Positions 44,819-52,863 of a stretch of DNA of 64,000 nt are shown in pieces. The notes under the pieces are model-generated. The model saw nothing but the letters and a program-made list of their open reading frames with translations. It was not told where the DNA came from and did no database searches. The DNA lies in contig MUKC01000001.1 in assembly GCA_002049795.1 (NCBI GenBank), forward strand, positions 1 through 64,000. The letters run 5' to 3'. Position 1 is the stretch's first letter. Each line of letters opens with the position of its first letter. Made by a program: the position numbers and the translations under genes. The stretch comes from Desulfobacca sp. 4484_104 (GTDB lineage: Bacteria > Desulfobacterota > Desulfobaccia > Desulfobaccales > Desulfobaccaceae).

Positions 44819-46243
44819 TTACCGGCTAACTCCGGCCTCTTGTTTCACCGACTGGAGCGACTGCTCGGGCTTAAGTTGAAGTTCAACATTATCTTTAATC
44901 CAATGGGCATCCCACCACTCTAAAGGATTAACATATTGCCCCTGAACAATCATGGCAAAATGTAAGTGGTCGCCGCCGGCCAGGCCCGTGGTCCCGGTGC
45001 GGCCAAGGACATCGCCCTTCTTGACCTGCTGACCCATCTTGACTTGAATCTGACTCAGATGGCTGTACATGCTGAACAGGCCCCAGCCGTGATCAATGAT
45101 CACCGTCTGGCCATAAATCCCCAGAGGCTCAGCCATAACCACCACGCCGTGATTGGCCGCGGCTATTTCGGCGTTCTGGAGCGAAGCCAGGTCTTGACCT
45201 AAATGCACCTGATGATCAATTTCCCGCCCCTGAAAGAAATAGGAGCGGTGGTCAGCAAATCCCGCCATCGGCTTGCTGTTCTGCAGTCGCTGAAATGGCC
45301 CTTCCCAGAAACGTTGTGGATGGCTGGTCCGGCAGATTTCTTCCACCTGCTGGTTGTTGGCCCGACGCCACTGCCGATTAATCACCAGAAAGGCCTGCAG
45401 CGGGTCGCTGATATTTTTTAGATCCGCTGACATGGCCTGGAATTCCGGCACTTTTTGTTGTAAAAAGGTTTCTGAGATGTTAATGCGGTCTGTGCGCCAG
45501 CGGCGCCGTTTCAAGCGATAGACCACCGACTGCCGAGCTTCATTACCGACTAGGTCGATAGCCTTGACTTCCAGTGAGAAAGGGTTAGTCACTTCAATCG
45601 GTACTGCAAAGAAGGCCAAATAAACCCCTGGGGGGTTACCGGGACAGGGATAACCAGTAAACCAGCGGCCATCCACCAAAACCCCGCTCTGTTTAATGTC
45701 CTTGTTGATTTGATAGGTGACCAGCCCGGTCCCCCCCTGGTTCAAGACATGGTTCAAGGACCGTACTGATATCTGTAAGGGAATCAGATCGATGGTTAAT
45801 CGACGGCTTATGGTAGTTTTTCGGCCTCCAAACCAGCCCCACCAAGAATAATCCCGAGCCCCGACCTGGAGTTCAGCCGGGCCTTCCTGCAGCCCCAAGC
45901 TCTTGGGTTCCAAAGTTAAGGGCATCTCCACGAAATGCTCCCGGCCTCCCCCCAACCAGCCGCCGGATGGGAAATCACGGTCCACAATAAGCTTGACCAA
46001 GCCCGGCTGTTCCAGGGTTACTCGCAAATGTTGGAGACCGCTGTCCTGGTCGGCAACTTTTAAGGTTAGGTTGGTTTTAGGTCCCAAGACCTTAATTTCA
46101 GGAGATAATTGCACCTGTGGACCTTGCCAATCCAGGCGGTAGATGATAAATCCAATTAGGCCACCCACTAACCCGATCATCAACAGGATCACCAATAGAC
46201 TGCTCTGCCTGGAAAATAGAGTCCGTCGCCGAGGAATAATCAT
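44819..46243 (-). CDS. Membrane-anchored M23 (LytM) peptidase
   Basis: 474 residues. An N-terminal membrane helix (LLVILLMIGLVGGLIGFIIY) leads to a long beta-rich periplasmic region, about 40-330. The LytM domain starts near 345. VHLGQDLASLQNAEI has the zinc His/Asp. GHGVV-like NHGVVVMAEPLGIYGQTVIIDHG, YSHLSQIQVKMGQQVKKGDVLGRTG and DHLHFAM complete the site. Such enzymes cut peptide cross-links of peptidoglycan. GGGAGGCG lies right before ATG 46243. Cotranscribed with the downstream sua5-like gene. Confidence 0.9.
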   Translation of the reverse strand: MIIPRRRTLFSRQSSLLVILLMIGLVGGLIGFIIYRLDWQGPQVQLSPEIKVLGPKTNLTLKVADQDSGLQHLRVTLEQPGLVKLIVDRDFPSGGWLGGGREHFVEMPLTLEPKSLGLQEGPAELQVGARDYSWWGWFGGRKTTISRRLTIDLIPLQISVRSLNHVLNQGGTGLVTYQINKDIKQSGVLVDGRWFTGYPCPGNPPGVYLAFFAVPIEVTNPFSLEVKAIDLVGNEARQSVVYRLKRRRWRTDRINISETFLQQKVPEFQAMSADLKNISDPLQAFLVINRQWRRANNQQVEEICRTSHPQRFWEGPFQRLQNSKPMAGFADHRSYFFQGREIDHQVHLGQDLASLQNAEIAAANHGVVVMAEPLGIYGQTVIIDHGWGLFSMYSHLSQIQVKMGQQVKKGDVLGRTGTTGLAGGDHLHFAMIVQGQYVNPLEWWDAHWIKDNVELQLKPEQSLQSVKQEAGVSR

Positions 46244-46492
46244 CGCCTCCCTTAAAAAATATTTATTATCCTACCAAGGATTGCCTTTCCAGACAAGGGG
46301 GGCGCAATCGCGTTTTTTCGCCTCATCTGGGCTTAAAAAAATTTCTGTTGACTGGAGGGCAACAATGAGCAGGATAATTGATGAATTGAGCAAAGATTGA
46401 TATAAGTTGCAAGATCTGGCTGGAAATGTCTAAATGACACCGGTTATAATAGCTCACCGGTCAAATTTTCAGAGCCTAAATCGGACAATTAC

Positions 46493-47440
46493 ATGGTTTT
46501 CGGTCTAAATCACTCACTGGCCATCCGGGGTCAGGTTTATGACAATCACCCGCTAGCGCCTTTGACTACCTGGAAAATCGGGGGTAGTGCCCAGGTTCTG
46601 GCCGTTCCCCGAGATTTGGACGATCTGTTTGAAATTCTCCGCCAGGCTCAGATTTTGGAATGGCCGCTGTTCTTTCTGGGGCGGGGTTCCAACCTGTTGA
46701 TTGCCGACCGCGGTCTGCCGGGTATTACCCTGCACCTGGCCCCAACTTTTAAAGAACTAAAACTTAAGGACGATTACCTAGAGGTAGGCGCCGGGGTGTC
46801 CCTGCCCCGACTGGCGCACTATCTGGCCGCCCAGGGAGTGGCAGGGTTTGAGTTTATGACGGGTATTCCGGGTACCGTGGGCGCCGCGGTCCGGCTCAAC
46901 GCCGGGACCGGCCCGGGGCAAGAAATCGGCGCGCACCTCCGGCAGGTCACTTTGGTCACCCCTCGATTGCAACTGATAACCCTTACGGCCGCGGAACTGG
47001 GTCTGAGCTATCGGTACTCCCGCTTGCTTCACTTTCCACACTGGCTGGTGGTAGCCGCAAAATTTAATCTGAATAAGACCGCGCCGCCCGTCCAGATCCA
47101 GGCCCGGATGTCTGAGCTGCTGCGCCAGCGGCAGGCAAAATCTCCCGTTAATTCCCCTAATTGCGGCAGTGTTTTTAAAAATCCGCCTGGTGGCCGACCG
47201 GCCGGGTGGCTGATCGAGCAGGCTGGCTTAAAAGGGCTACGCTATGGAGACGCGCAGGTGTCCACCCATCATGCCAATTTCATTATCAATCTGGGCCATG
47301 CCACCGCGGCCCAGGTAAAGGCGCTGATCGCCCACATCCAGGAAACCGTCTGGAAGCTTTTCGGCGTTACCCTGGAGCGTGAAATGATCATACTGCCGGA
47401 TGATATCATGGCGCCTATACTAAACTCTGAGATCAGATGA
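46493..47440 (+). CDS. murB: UDP-N-acetylenolpyruvoylglucosamine reductase
   Basis: 315 residues, FAD-dependent. APLTTWKIGGSAQVLAVP and FLGRGSNLLIADRGLPG bind the cofactor. FEFMTGIPGTVGAAVRLNAG, the SYRYSRLL tyrosine loop and the serine segment NCGSVFKNPPGGRPAGWLIEQAGLKG mark the type II enzyme. It reduces the MurA product to UDP-MurNAc. In-frame start ATG 46493 has no strong ribosome site. A TATAAT lies at 46445. It is separated from murA by 32 kb. Confidence 0.95.
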   Translation: MVFGLNHSLAIRGQVYDNHPLAPLTTWKIGGSAQVLAVPRDLDDLFEILRQAQILEWPLFFLGRGSNLLIADRGLPGITLHLAPTFKELKLKDDYLEVGAGVSLPRLAHYLAAQGVAGFEFMTGIPGTVGAAVRLNAGTGPGQEIGAHLRQVTLVTPRLQLITLTAAELGLSYRYSRLLHFPHWLVVAAKFNLNKTAPPVQIQARMSELLRQRQAKSPVNSPNCGSVFKNPPGGRPAGWLIEQAGLKGLRYGDAQVSTHHANFIINLGHATAAQVKALIAHIQETVWKLFGVTLEREMIILPDDIMAPILNSEIR

Positions 47441-47571
47441 ACCAACCGTTCCGAAATCGTCAATTAAGACCGACGGCTCTTGTCCAAAGGTCAACGCTAC
47501 CGGGGTTGGAGACAGCTCAGGCCCAAAAGCCTATTTGCTAACTTTAGACCAAAGCTTGGAATCCTCACCTA

Positions 47572-49033
47572 GAAATCCCGAAAATCTTTATCTTCCATGG
47601 GGATAATCTCTTCCGGGTGGACCATGCGGGGTTCAGCCGGAACTGGTGCACGGCTGCCAGTAGGTGAAGCCGCGGCTTCTGGAAGCCTTCCAGTTTGATT
47701 ATCAAGTTTTAACTTCTGCAGCTTGCACTACTTTGTCCATTTGGGCAACAGCAGAATTGATCTGGATCACCCCTTGGGCCTGCTCCTGGCTGGCGCTGGC
47801 AATTTCGCTGACCAACTCGTTGACCTTCTTGGCGGAATCGCCCATATCGTAAAACTTGGTCAGCGTCTCCTGAATCTGGACGGTACCCATTTCGATCTGT
47901 TTTGCGGTCTCGCCGATCAAGCCATCCGTGGTCTTGGCAGCTTCTGCGGCTCGCTGGGCCAGGTTGCGGACTTCATCGGCTACTACCGCAAAGCCTTTGC
48001 CGGCCTCCCCGGCGCGGGCCGCTTCCACCGCCGCGTTCAGGGCCAATAGATTGGTTTGAAAGGCGATCTCGTCAATATTCCTGATAATCTTTTTTATGCT
48101 TTCACCCGATTGGGAGATGGTCACCATGACATCCTTGGTGGCCCGCAGCGACTTATGCACTTCTCTGGTCTTTTCGTGGGTCTGAAGCATATGACGGTTA
48201 CACTCTTCGGCATTGAGACAATTTTGCTTAACGGTGCCCGCCATTTCTTCCATAGAGGCGCTAGTCTCTTCCAGCGATGCCGCTTGCTGGGTCGAAGCCT
48301 CGGCCAGTTGCTGGGAGGCTTGGGCCACCTGACCGGAGGCCGCGGCAACTTCGCTTGACGCCTGCTCCAGCCCTTCCACGGTGCGCTTCAGGCTTCTCAC
48401 TAAGTGGCGTCCCAAGAAAAATCCCAACACCACAAAACCCAAAGAGAATAAACCACCCCAAAAATATATAAGATTCTGATAACTCTGGCTAGTCTGGATT
48501 AATGATTTATTGGCCTCCTCTAGCCGAGTCTGGACCTCGCTCTGGATCTGGGCATAATGTTGAGACAATTGTTCAACTAACGGCGCGGTGGTCTGAAAGT
48601 AATGATTGATGGCAACCGGTACTTCCCCTTGGTCAAAATAGTCCTTGAGATTTTGGACAGATTGTTGGAACTTTTTATTAAGATCTTGTAAGATTTGCAA
48701 ATTTCGTCGCGTAGAGGGGATTAATTTTTCCAGCTCCACCCTGGTTGAGCCCTCCAGCCATTCTGCCGATTTGGATTTATAATTGTCTAAGGCCTTGACG
48801 GCTGTTGGGGGATAGTCTGATCTAATAAGGCCCTCGGTCAGCTTCTGGATCCCGAGTACATAGGCCTCATGCGCCTGGGCAATGCTGTTTTGAATATCGC
48901 TGCCTGTAGCGATCAGCCGGGCAGTTTCAAGGTTATGACTTAATCCCCGAAAACCTAATACGGTAAGGATTATTAAAGCCGCCAGTCCTAAGCCAAACCC
49001 CAGACCTATTTTTTTCCCCATGGTCAATTTCAT
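47572..49033 (-). pseudogene. Methyl-accepting chemotaxis protein with frameshifted C-terminal tail
   Basis: From ATG 49033 (AAGGGGG upstream) the main frame runs to 47702, 443 residues. It has two membrane helices (about 8-28 and 188-208) with a four-helix-type sensor between, then the signalling hairpin with [23 protein letters not shown]. The frame stops right after [13 protein letters not shown]. In another frame, 47572..47701 encodes [14 protein letters not shown], then PEEIIPMEDKDFRDF, an MCP tail that usually ends receptors of this kind. A missing base in the AAAA at 47710 would join them, although about 35 residues still seem absent. The hairpin itself is intact, so it may signal. Confidence 0.75.
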
Positions 49034-49326
49034 ACACCCCCTTGAGTATCTGACTTGATGCCTTTTATTGATTTTTATATTAGGAATGTACAAATTTTCT
49101 TACAAAACTACCCAGATATTGTTTATCTTAATCCATATATCGAAACATGTCTGGTAAAACTGAAATTTTTCTATCCAAATGCTTAAAATTAACCTCTACT
49201 GGTCGCAGTCCGGGGTCTGGAATCGATAAAAGCTTAAAAACCAGAAATCCCCTTGACTAATGCTAATCCAGAGGCAAAAATATAGGGCCAATACCTAAAC
49301 CCAAACGTATGATGAGGTAGGGGATT

Positions 49327-49896
49327 ATGATTAAGCGGGAAGTCTGGTATTTTGATAAAACCGGGCCGGAAAATACCGACGCCTGCCTGGAGATTTTGGC
49401 CCGAGCCCAGGTTGAAGGTTTCAAATATTTTGTAGTGGCCTCTACTACCGGCGATACCGGGGTCAAAGCCGCCCGTTTACTGGCGGGTAAAAATATCAAC
49501 TTGGTAATTGTCGGCCACAGCGTCGGTTTTAAGGGTCCCAATATCGATGAATTCAAGGAAGACAATTATCGCCGGATCTGGACCTTAGGGGTTCCGGTGT
49601 ATAAAGGCACCATCCTCACCCATTCTCTGGAAACCAGCCTGGCCGAGCAGTTCAAAGGCAGCGCCCCCACTTTATTGATCGCCAATACGCTCAGGCGCTT
49701 GGGCCAGGGGATGAAGGTCTGTTGCGAGATTGTCATGGAAGCCGTCGATGCCGGACTGATACCCGAAGGGGTAGAAGTAGTAGCTATGGCCGGCACCGCC
49801 TGGGGGGCGGATACCGTAGCCGTGCTGCGCTCGGCGGCCTCCAAACGCTTCCTGGATTTAACCGTCCTGGAAATCTGGGCCAAACCCCGCGGCTAA
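49327..49896 (+). CDS. Pyruvate-kinase alpha/beta-like domain protein (COG1751)
   Basis: 189 residues. The sequence FVVASTTGDTGVKAARLL and INLVIVGHSVGFKGPN matches the conserved COG1751 family, a stand-alone domain related to the C-terminal domain of pyruvate kinase. The family has no established function. A late block, GVEVVAMAGTAWGADTV, is also typical. AGGTAGGGG precedes ATG 49327. mtnA starts 85 bases downstream, so they may be cotranscribed. Confidence 0.8.
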   Translation: MIKREVWYFDKTGPENTDACLEILARAQVEGFKYFVVASTTGDTGVKAARLLAGKNINLVIVGHSVGFKGPNIDEFKEDNYRRIWTLGVPVYKGTILTHSLETSLAEQFKGSAPTLLIANTLRRLGQGMKVCCEIVMEAVDAGLIPEGVEVVAMAGTAWGADTVAVLRSAASKRFLDLTVLEIWAKPRG

Positions 49897-49981
49897 ATTC
49901 ACTGTCAAGATTGAAAGACCTTATGATACTTTGGGGTACACCTTTGTGGTCTTGCCAAGTTATATTTTAAGGGGAATATAA

Positions 49982-51049
49982 GTGACTGAAATTGCAAGCT
50001 ATGACACTATTCGTTGGGAAAATGACAAGGTGGTCCTCCTCGATCAGCGGCGATTACCGGAAAAAGAACTATATCTGACCTGTGACGATTATCGGCAGGT
50101 AGTGGAGGCGATTCAGACCCTGGCCATCCGGGGCGCGCCCGCCATTGGAGTGGCCGCCGCCATGGCCGCAGCCTTGGGCGTCCTTAAGTCTCCCACTCGT
50201 CAGGTCCAGGAGTTTCAGCGTCATTTCCGGGACATCTGCCAGGTAATTGCTGGAGCTCGGCCAACCGCGGTCAATCTCACCTGGGCCCTGAAGCGTATGC
50301 AAGCTTTGGTCGCGGCCCACCTTGACCGGGGAATTGATGAGCTCAAGCAGCTCTTAGTCGCCGAAGCCCAAAACATCCTTAGTGAAGACATTGCCATTAA
50401 CCGGCAATTAGCCATGGCCGGTCAGGAACTGATTCAGGAGGGCGATACCGTGCTTACGCACTGTAATGCCGGGGGGCTGGCCACCGGTGGTTATGGCACT
50501 GCCCTGGGAGTGATTCGCGCCGCCTGGGAAAAAGGTAAAAAAATCCAGGTAATAGCCGACGAAACCCGGCCTCTTCTCCAAGGCGCTCGACTGACCACCT
50601 GGGAACTGATGAAACTGGGCATTCCCCATACCCTGATCACCGACAACTCGGCGGCCTGCCTGATGGCCCAGGCTAAAATCCAACTGGTGGTGGTAGGCGC
50701 GGATCGCATTGCCGCCAACGGCGACGTGGCCAACAAAATCGGCACCTATGGCGTGGCAGTCCTGGCCCAGTACCATAAAATACCCTTTTATGTGGCGGCT
50801 CCCCTCTCTACCTTTGATTTTTCACTAACCGAAGGCGGCCAGATACCCATTGAGGAGCGCGATAGCCGGGAGGTCACCCAAATCCAGGGTCACCCTATTG
50901 CCCCGGACGGCTGCCACGCCTTAAATATGGCCTTTGATATTACCCCTCATGGCTTAATTGCCGGGATTATCACCGAACGAGGTATAATATTACCGCCCTT
51001 GCCGGAAAACTTGCCAGCCTTGCGGACTAATATGGAGGAATCCCCATGA
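49982..51049 (+). CDS. mtnA: S-methyl-5-thioribose-1-phosphate isomerase
   Basis: 355 residues from GTG 49982. IRGAPAIGVAAAMAAALG, the catalytic cysteine in LTHCNAGGLATGGYGTALG, and the aspartate in VVGADRIAANGDVANKIGTY are diagnostic for MtnA of the eIF2B-like fold. It isomerises methylthioribose 1-phosphate in methionine salvage. The upstream step (mtnP or mtnN/K) is not in the window; mtaD at 9469 could feed an alternative route through methylthioinosine. Its stop overlaps the next start as ATGA. Confidence 0.94.
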   Translation: MTEIASYDTIRWENDKVVLLDQRRLPEKELYLTCDDYRQVVEAIQTLAIRGAPAIGVAAAMAAALGVLKSPTRQVQEFQRHFRDICQVIAGARPTAVNLTWALKRMQALVAAHLDRGIDELKQLLVAEAQNILSEDIAINRQLAMAGQELIQEGDTVLTHCNAGGLATGGYGTALGVIRAAWEKGKKIQVIADETRPLLQGARLTTWELMKLGIPHTLITDNSAACLMAQAKIQLVVVGADRIAANGDVANKIGTYGVAVLAQYHKIPFYVAAPLSTFDFSLTEGGQIPIEERDSREVTQIQGHPIAPDGCHALNMAFDITPHGLIAGIITERGIILPPLPENLPALRTNMEESP

Positions 51050-52005
51050 CCAGGCTCTGGACTGCCGTAGTGCTGGCCTTTAATCTGCTGTTTTCCGGGG
51101 TGGCGCTGGCGGCCGGGCCTTATCCGGTGCATCTGCCGGCTTCTCCTTTAGGCGTCGATCCTCAGGCGGTTACAGTGATTGGCCAGACACAGGAATATGA
51201 GATTCAAAAAGGTGATACGCTCCTGGATGTTGCTCGCGACTACGGGTTAGGTTACCTGGAGTTGGGTCAGCTCTACCGGCACTGGGATCCTTTCCTGCCA
51301 ACGGTCGGGGCGCGAATTACTATCCCTACTACTTGGATTGTTCCGGACTGTCAAAATCGGCAATTAGTGGTGAACACCGGCGAAATGCGGTTATATAAAT
51401 TTGCCGATAATGCCCGGAAAGTTTACACCTTTCCGATCGGCATGGGCGTACTGGACTTTAAGACCCCGACCGGGACCTATAAGGTCACCGAAAAAAAGGT
51501 CAAGCCGTCCTGGTATGTGCCCAAATCTTTACAGGCCAAATACGGCATGGCGGTCATGCCCCCTGGTCCCGACAACCCCTTGGGAGATTACAAACTTACC
51601 CTCTCCTGGGGTGATTACGGTATCCACGGCACTAGTATGCCCTGGGGCGTGGGAAGACTGGTCAGCCACGGTTGTACCCGGATGTATCCCGAGCACATCA
51701 AGGAACTATTTCCCATGGTACCGGTGGGCGCCGTGGTGGAATACATTTATGAGCCGGTCAAGATCGGTTTCCGACACGGGCGTATCTACCTGGAAGTCAA
51801 CGAGGATTACTATCATCGCATTCCCGATATGCTGATTCATACCCTTAACCAACTGGAAGACCGCGGGTTAATTACCGAGATTGATTATTCCAAGGTGGTA
51901 AAAATTGTGGAAGAAAAGTTAGGGTTGCCAGAGGAGATAACCAAAAGGACTGAGGGTGTGGCGGCTACCTGCCTGACCCACACCCTCGAATCAACTAATG
52001 AATAA
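51046..52005 (+). CDS. L,D-transpeptidase (ErfK/YbiS) with LysM domain
   Basis: 319 residues. A signal peptide (1-23, ending ALAAG) is followed by a LysM domain (YEIQKGDTLLDVARDYGLG). The YkuD catalytic domain has LVVNTGEMRLYKF, PTGTYKVTEK, the histidine segment GDYGIHGTS and the nucleophile motif RLVSHGCTRMYPEHI. It forms 3-3 cross-links or anchors proteins on peptidoglycan. In other bacteria such enzymes attach Lpp-like lipoproteins, and two of those genes lie directly downstream. Translationally coupled to mtnA. Confidence 0.92.
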   Translation: MTRLWTAVVLAFNLLFSGVALAAGPYPVHLPASPLGVDPQAVTVIGQTQEYEIQKGDTLLDVARDYGLGYLELGQLYRHWDPFLPTVGARITIPTTWIVPDCQNRQLVVNTGEMRLYKFADNARKVYTFPIGMGVLDFKTPTGTYKVTEKKVKPSWYVPKSLQAKYGMAVMPPGPDNPLGDYKLTLSWGDYGIHGTSMPWGVGRLVSHGCTRMYPEHIKELFPMVPVGAVVEYIYEPVKIGFRHGRIYLEVNEDYYHRIPDMLIHTLNQLEDRGLITEIDYSKVVKIVEEKLGLPEEITKRTEGVAATCLTHTLESTNE

Positions 52006-52032
52006 AAGATTTTAAATCGGCTATCGGTACAT

Positions 52033-52335
52033 TTACCTTCTGTGCCGCATAGCTCTGGCGCATACCTTATCGGCTGCGTCTTCTGCCCGGGCAGCAGCGG
52101 CCTCCGCACGATCAGCCGCCGCGGCGGCTTTCGGAATAGGAGGTTTGGCATCCTGTGCGGCCGCTTCGGCATTCACAACCGAGGCGGCAGCCCGATCTGC
52201 TGCAGCTTTGGATTGCTCCATGTACATTTTGGCTTCATCATAGTACTTTTGGCAGCAACCCGAAGCTCCCACTACCAGGGCAAAGACCGCGAGGAGCGCC
52301 AAGGCATAGCCTTTTGTCAATAACGCTTTCCTCAT
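52033..52335 (-). CDS. Small Lpp-like alanine-rich lipoprotein (second of tandem pair)
   Basis: 100 residues. The signal peptide ends in GASGC, and Cys27 should be lipidated. The mature part is an Ala/Asp/Glu heptad pattern (EQSKAAADRAAASVVNAEAAA, cut short here) and is predicted to be a trimeric coiled coil like Lpp. It has lost the usual C-terminal lysine: the end is CARAMRHRR. It is a diverged copy of the gene at 52425. Together with the adjacent L,D-transpeptidase it suggests an outer-membrane-to-wall tether, unproven. Confidence 0.75.
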   Translation of the reverse strand: MRKALLTKGYALALLAVFALVVGASGCCQKYYDEAKMYMEQSKAAADRAAASVVNAEAAAQDAKPPIPKAAAAADRAEAAAARAEDAADKVCARAMRHRR

Positions 52336-52424
52336 CGATTACCCCCTTTCGGAGAGGACGGTAGATTTGCTTTGGCTTGGAAATCCCCCTCCAAGTAAAG
52401 CTTTCGCAAACCGTGCACAGGCCC

Positions 52425-52718
52425 TTACTTCCGCATCTTCTTCAACAGACAAGCCTCTGCCTTGGCAGCCGCGGCTTCGGCGCGATCAGCCGCCGCTTCA
52501 GCCTTGTCAGCTGCGGCTTTGGAATCTGCTGCTGCAGCCTCCGCGTTGCGTGCGGCACTGTCCGCCTTGGAAGCCGACGCTTTTGCCTGATCAGCGTACA
52601 TCTTGGCTTCGTCTACGTACTTTTTGCACGTGTCGCAACAACCCGCTCCCATGACGAGGACGAACGCCATGAGAATGGCTAAGGCGAAACCTCTCCGTAC
52701 CAAAGCTTTCCTCATCAT
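52425..52718 (-). CDS. Small Lpp-like alanine-rich lipoprotein (first of tandem pair)
   Basis: 97 residues, or 96 from the second Met (52715). The lipobox is MGAGC. Heptads such as DQAKASASKADSAARNAEA and AADKAEAAADRAEAAAAK run to the C-terminal KKMRK, whose lysines resemble the wall-linked end of Lpp. The two genes share MRKAL, the lipobox and an EAKMY segment, so they arose by tandem duplication. GGGGGG lies upstream of the start, and a promoter candidate is at 52770..52798. Confidence 0.78.
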   Translation of the reverse strand: MMRKALVRRGFALAILMAFVLVMGAGCCDTCKKYVDEAKMYADQAKASASKADSAARNAEAAAADSKAAADKAEAAADRAEAAAAKAEACLLKKMRK

Positions 52719-52769
52719 TTATCCCCCCTTTTCAAAGTAATGGAATAATGCGGTTTTTAAACTAATGGT

Positions 52770-52798
52770 ATTTAACAACAACCCCAAAAAAATATCAA
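52770..52798 (-). promoter_or_regulatory. Promoter for the Lpp-like pair
   Basis: On the minus strand TTGATA (52793..52798) and TTAAAT (52770..52775) are 17 bases apart, 51 bases before the first start. The flanks are very AT-rich. Confidence 0.45.
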
Positions 52799-52863
52799 GT
52801 AAAATTATTGTTAGCCTTGATTTTTTTTGTGGCCTATATAATTATTTCATAAATATCAATATC

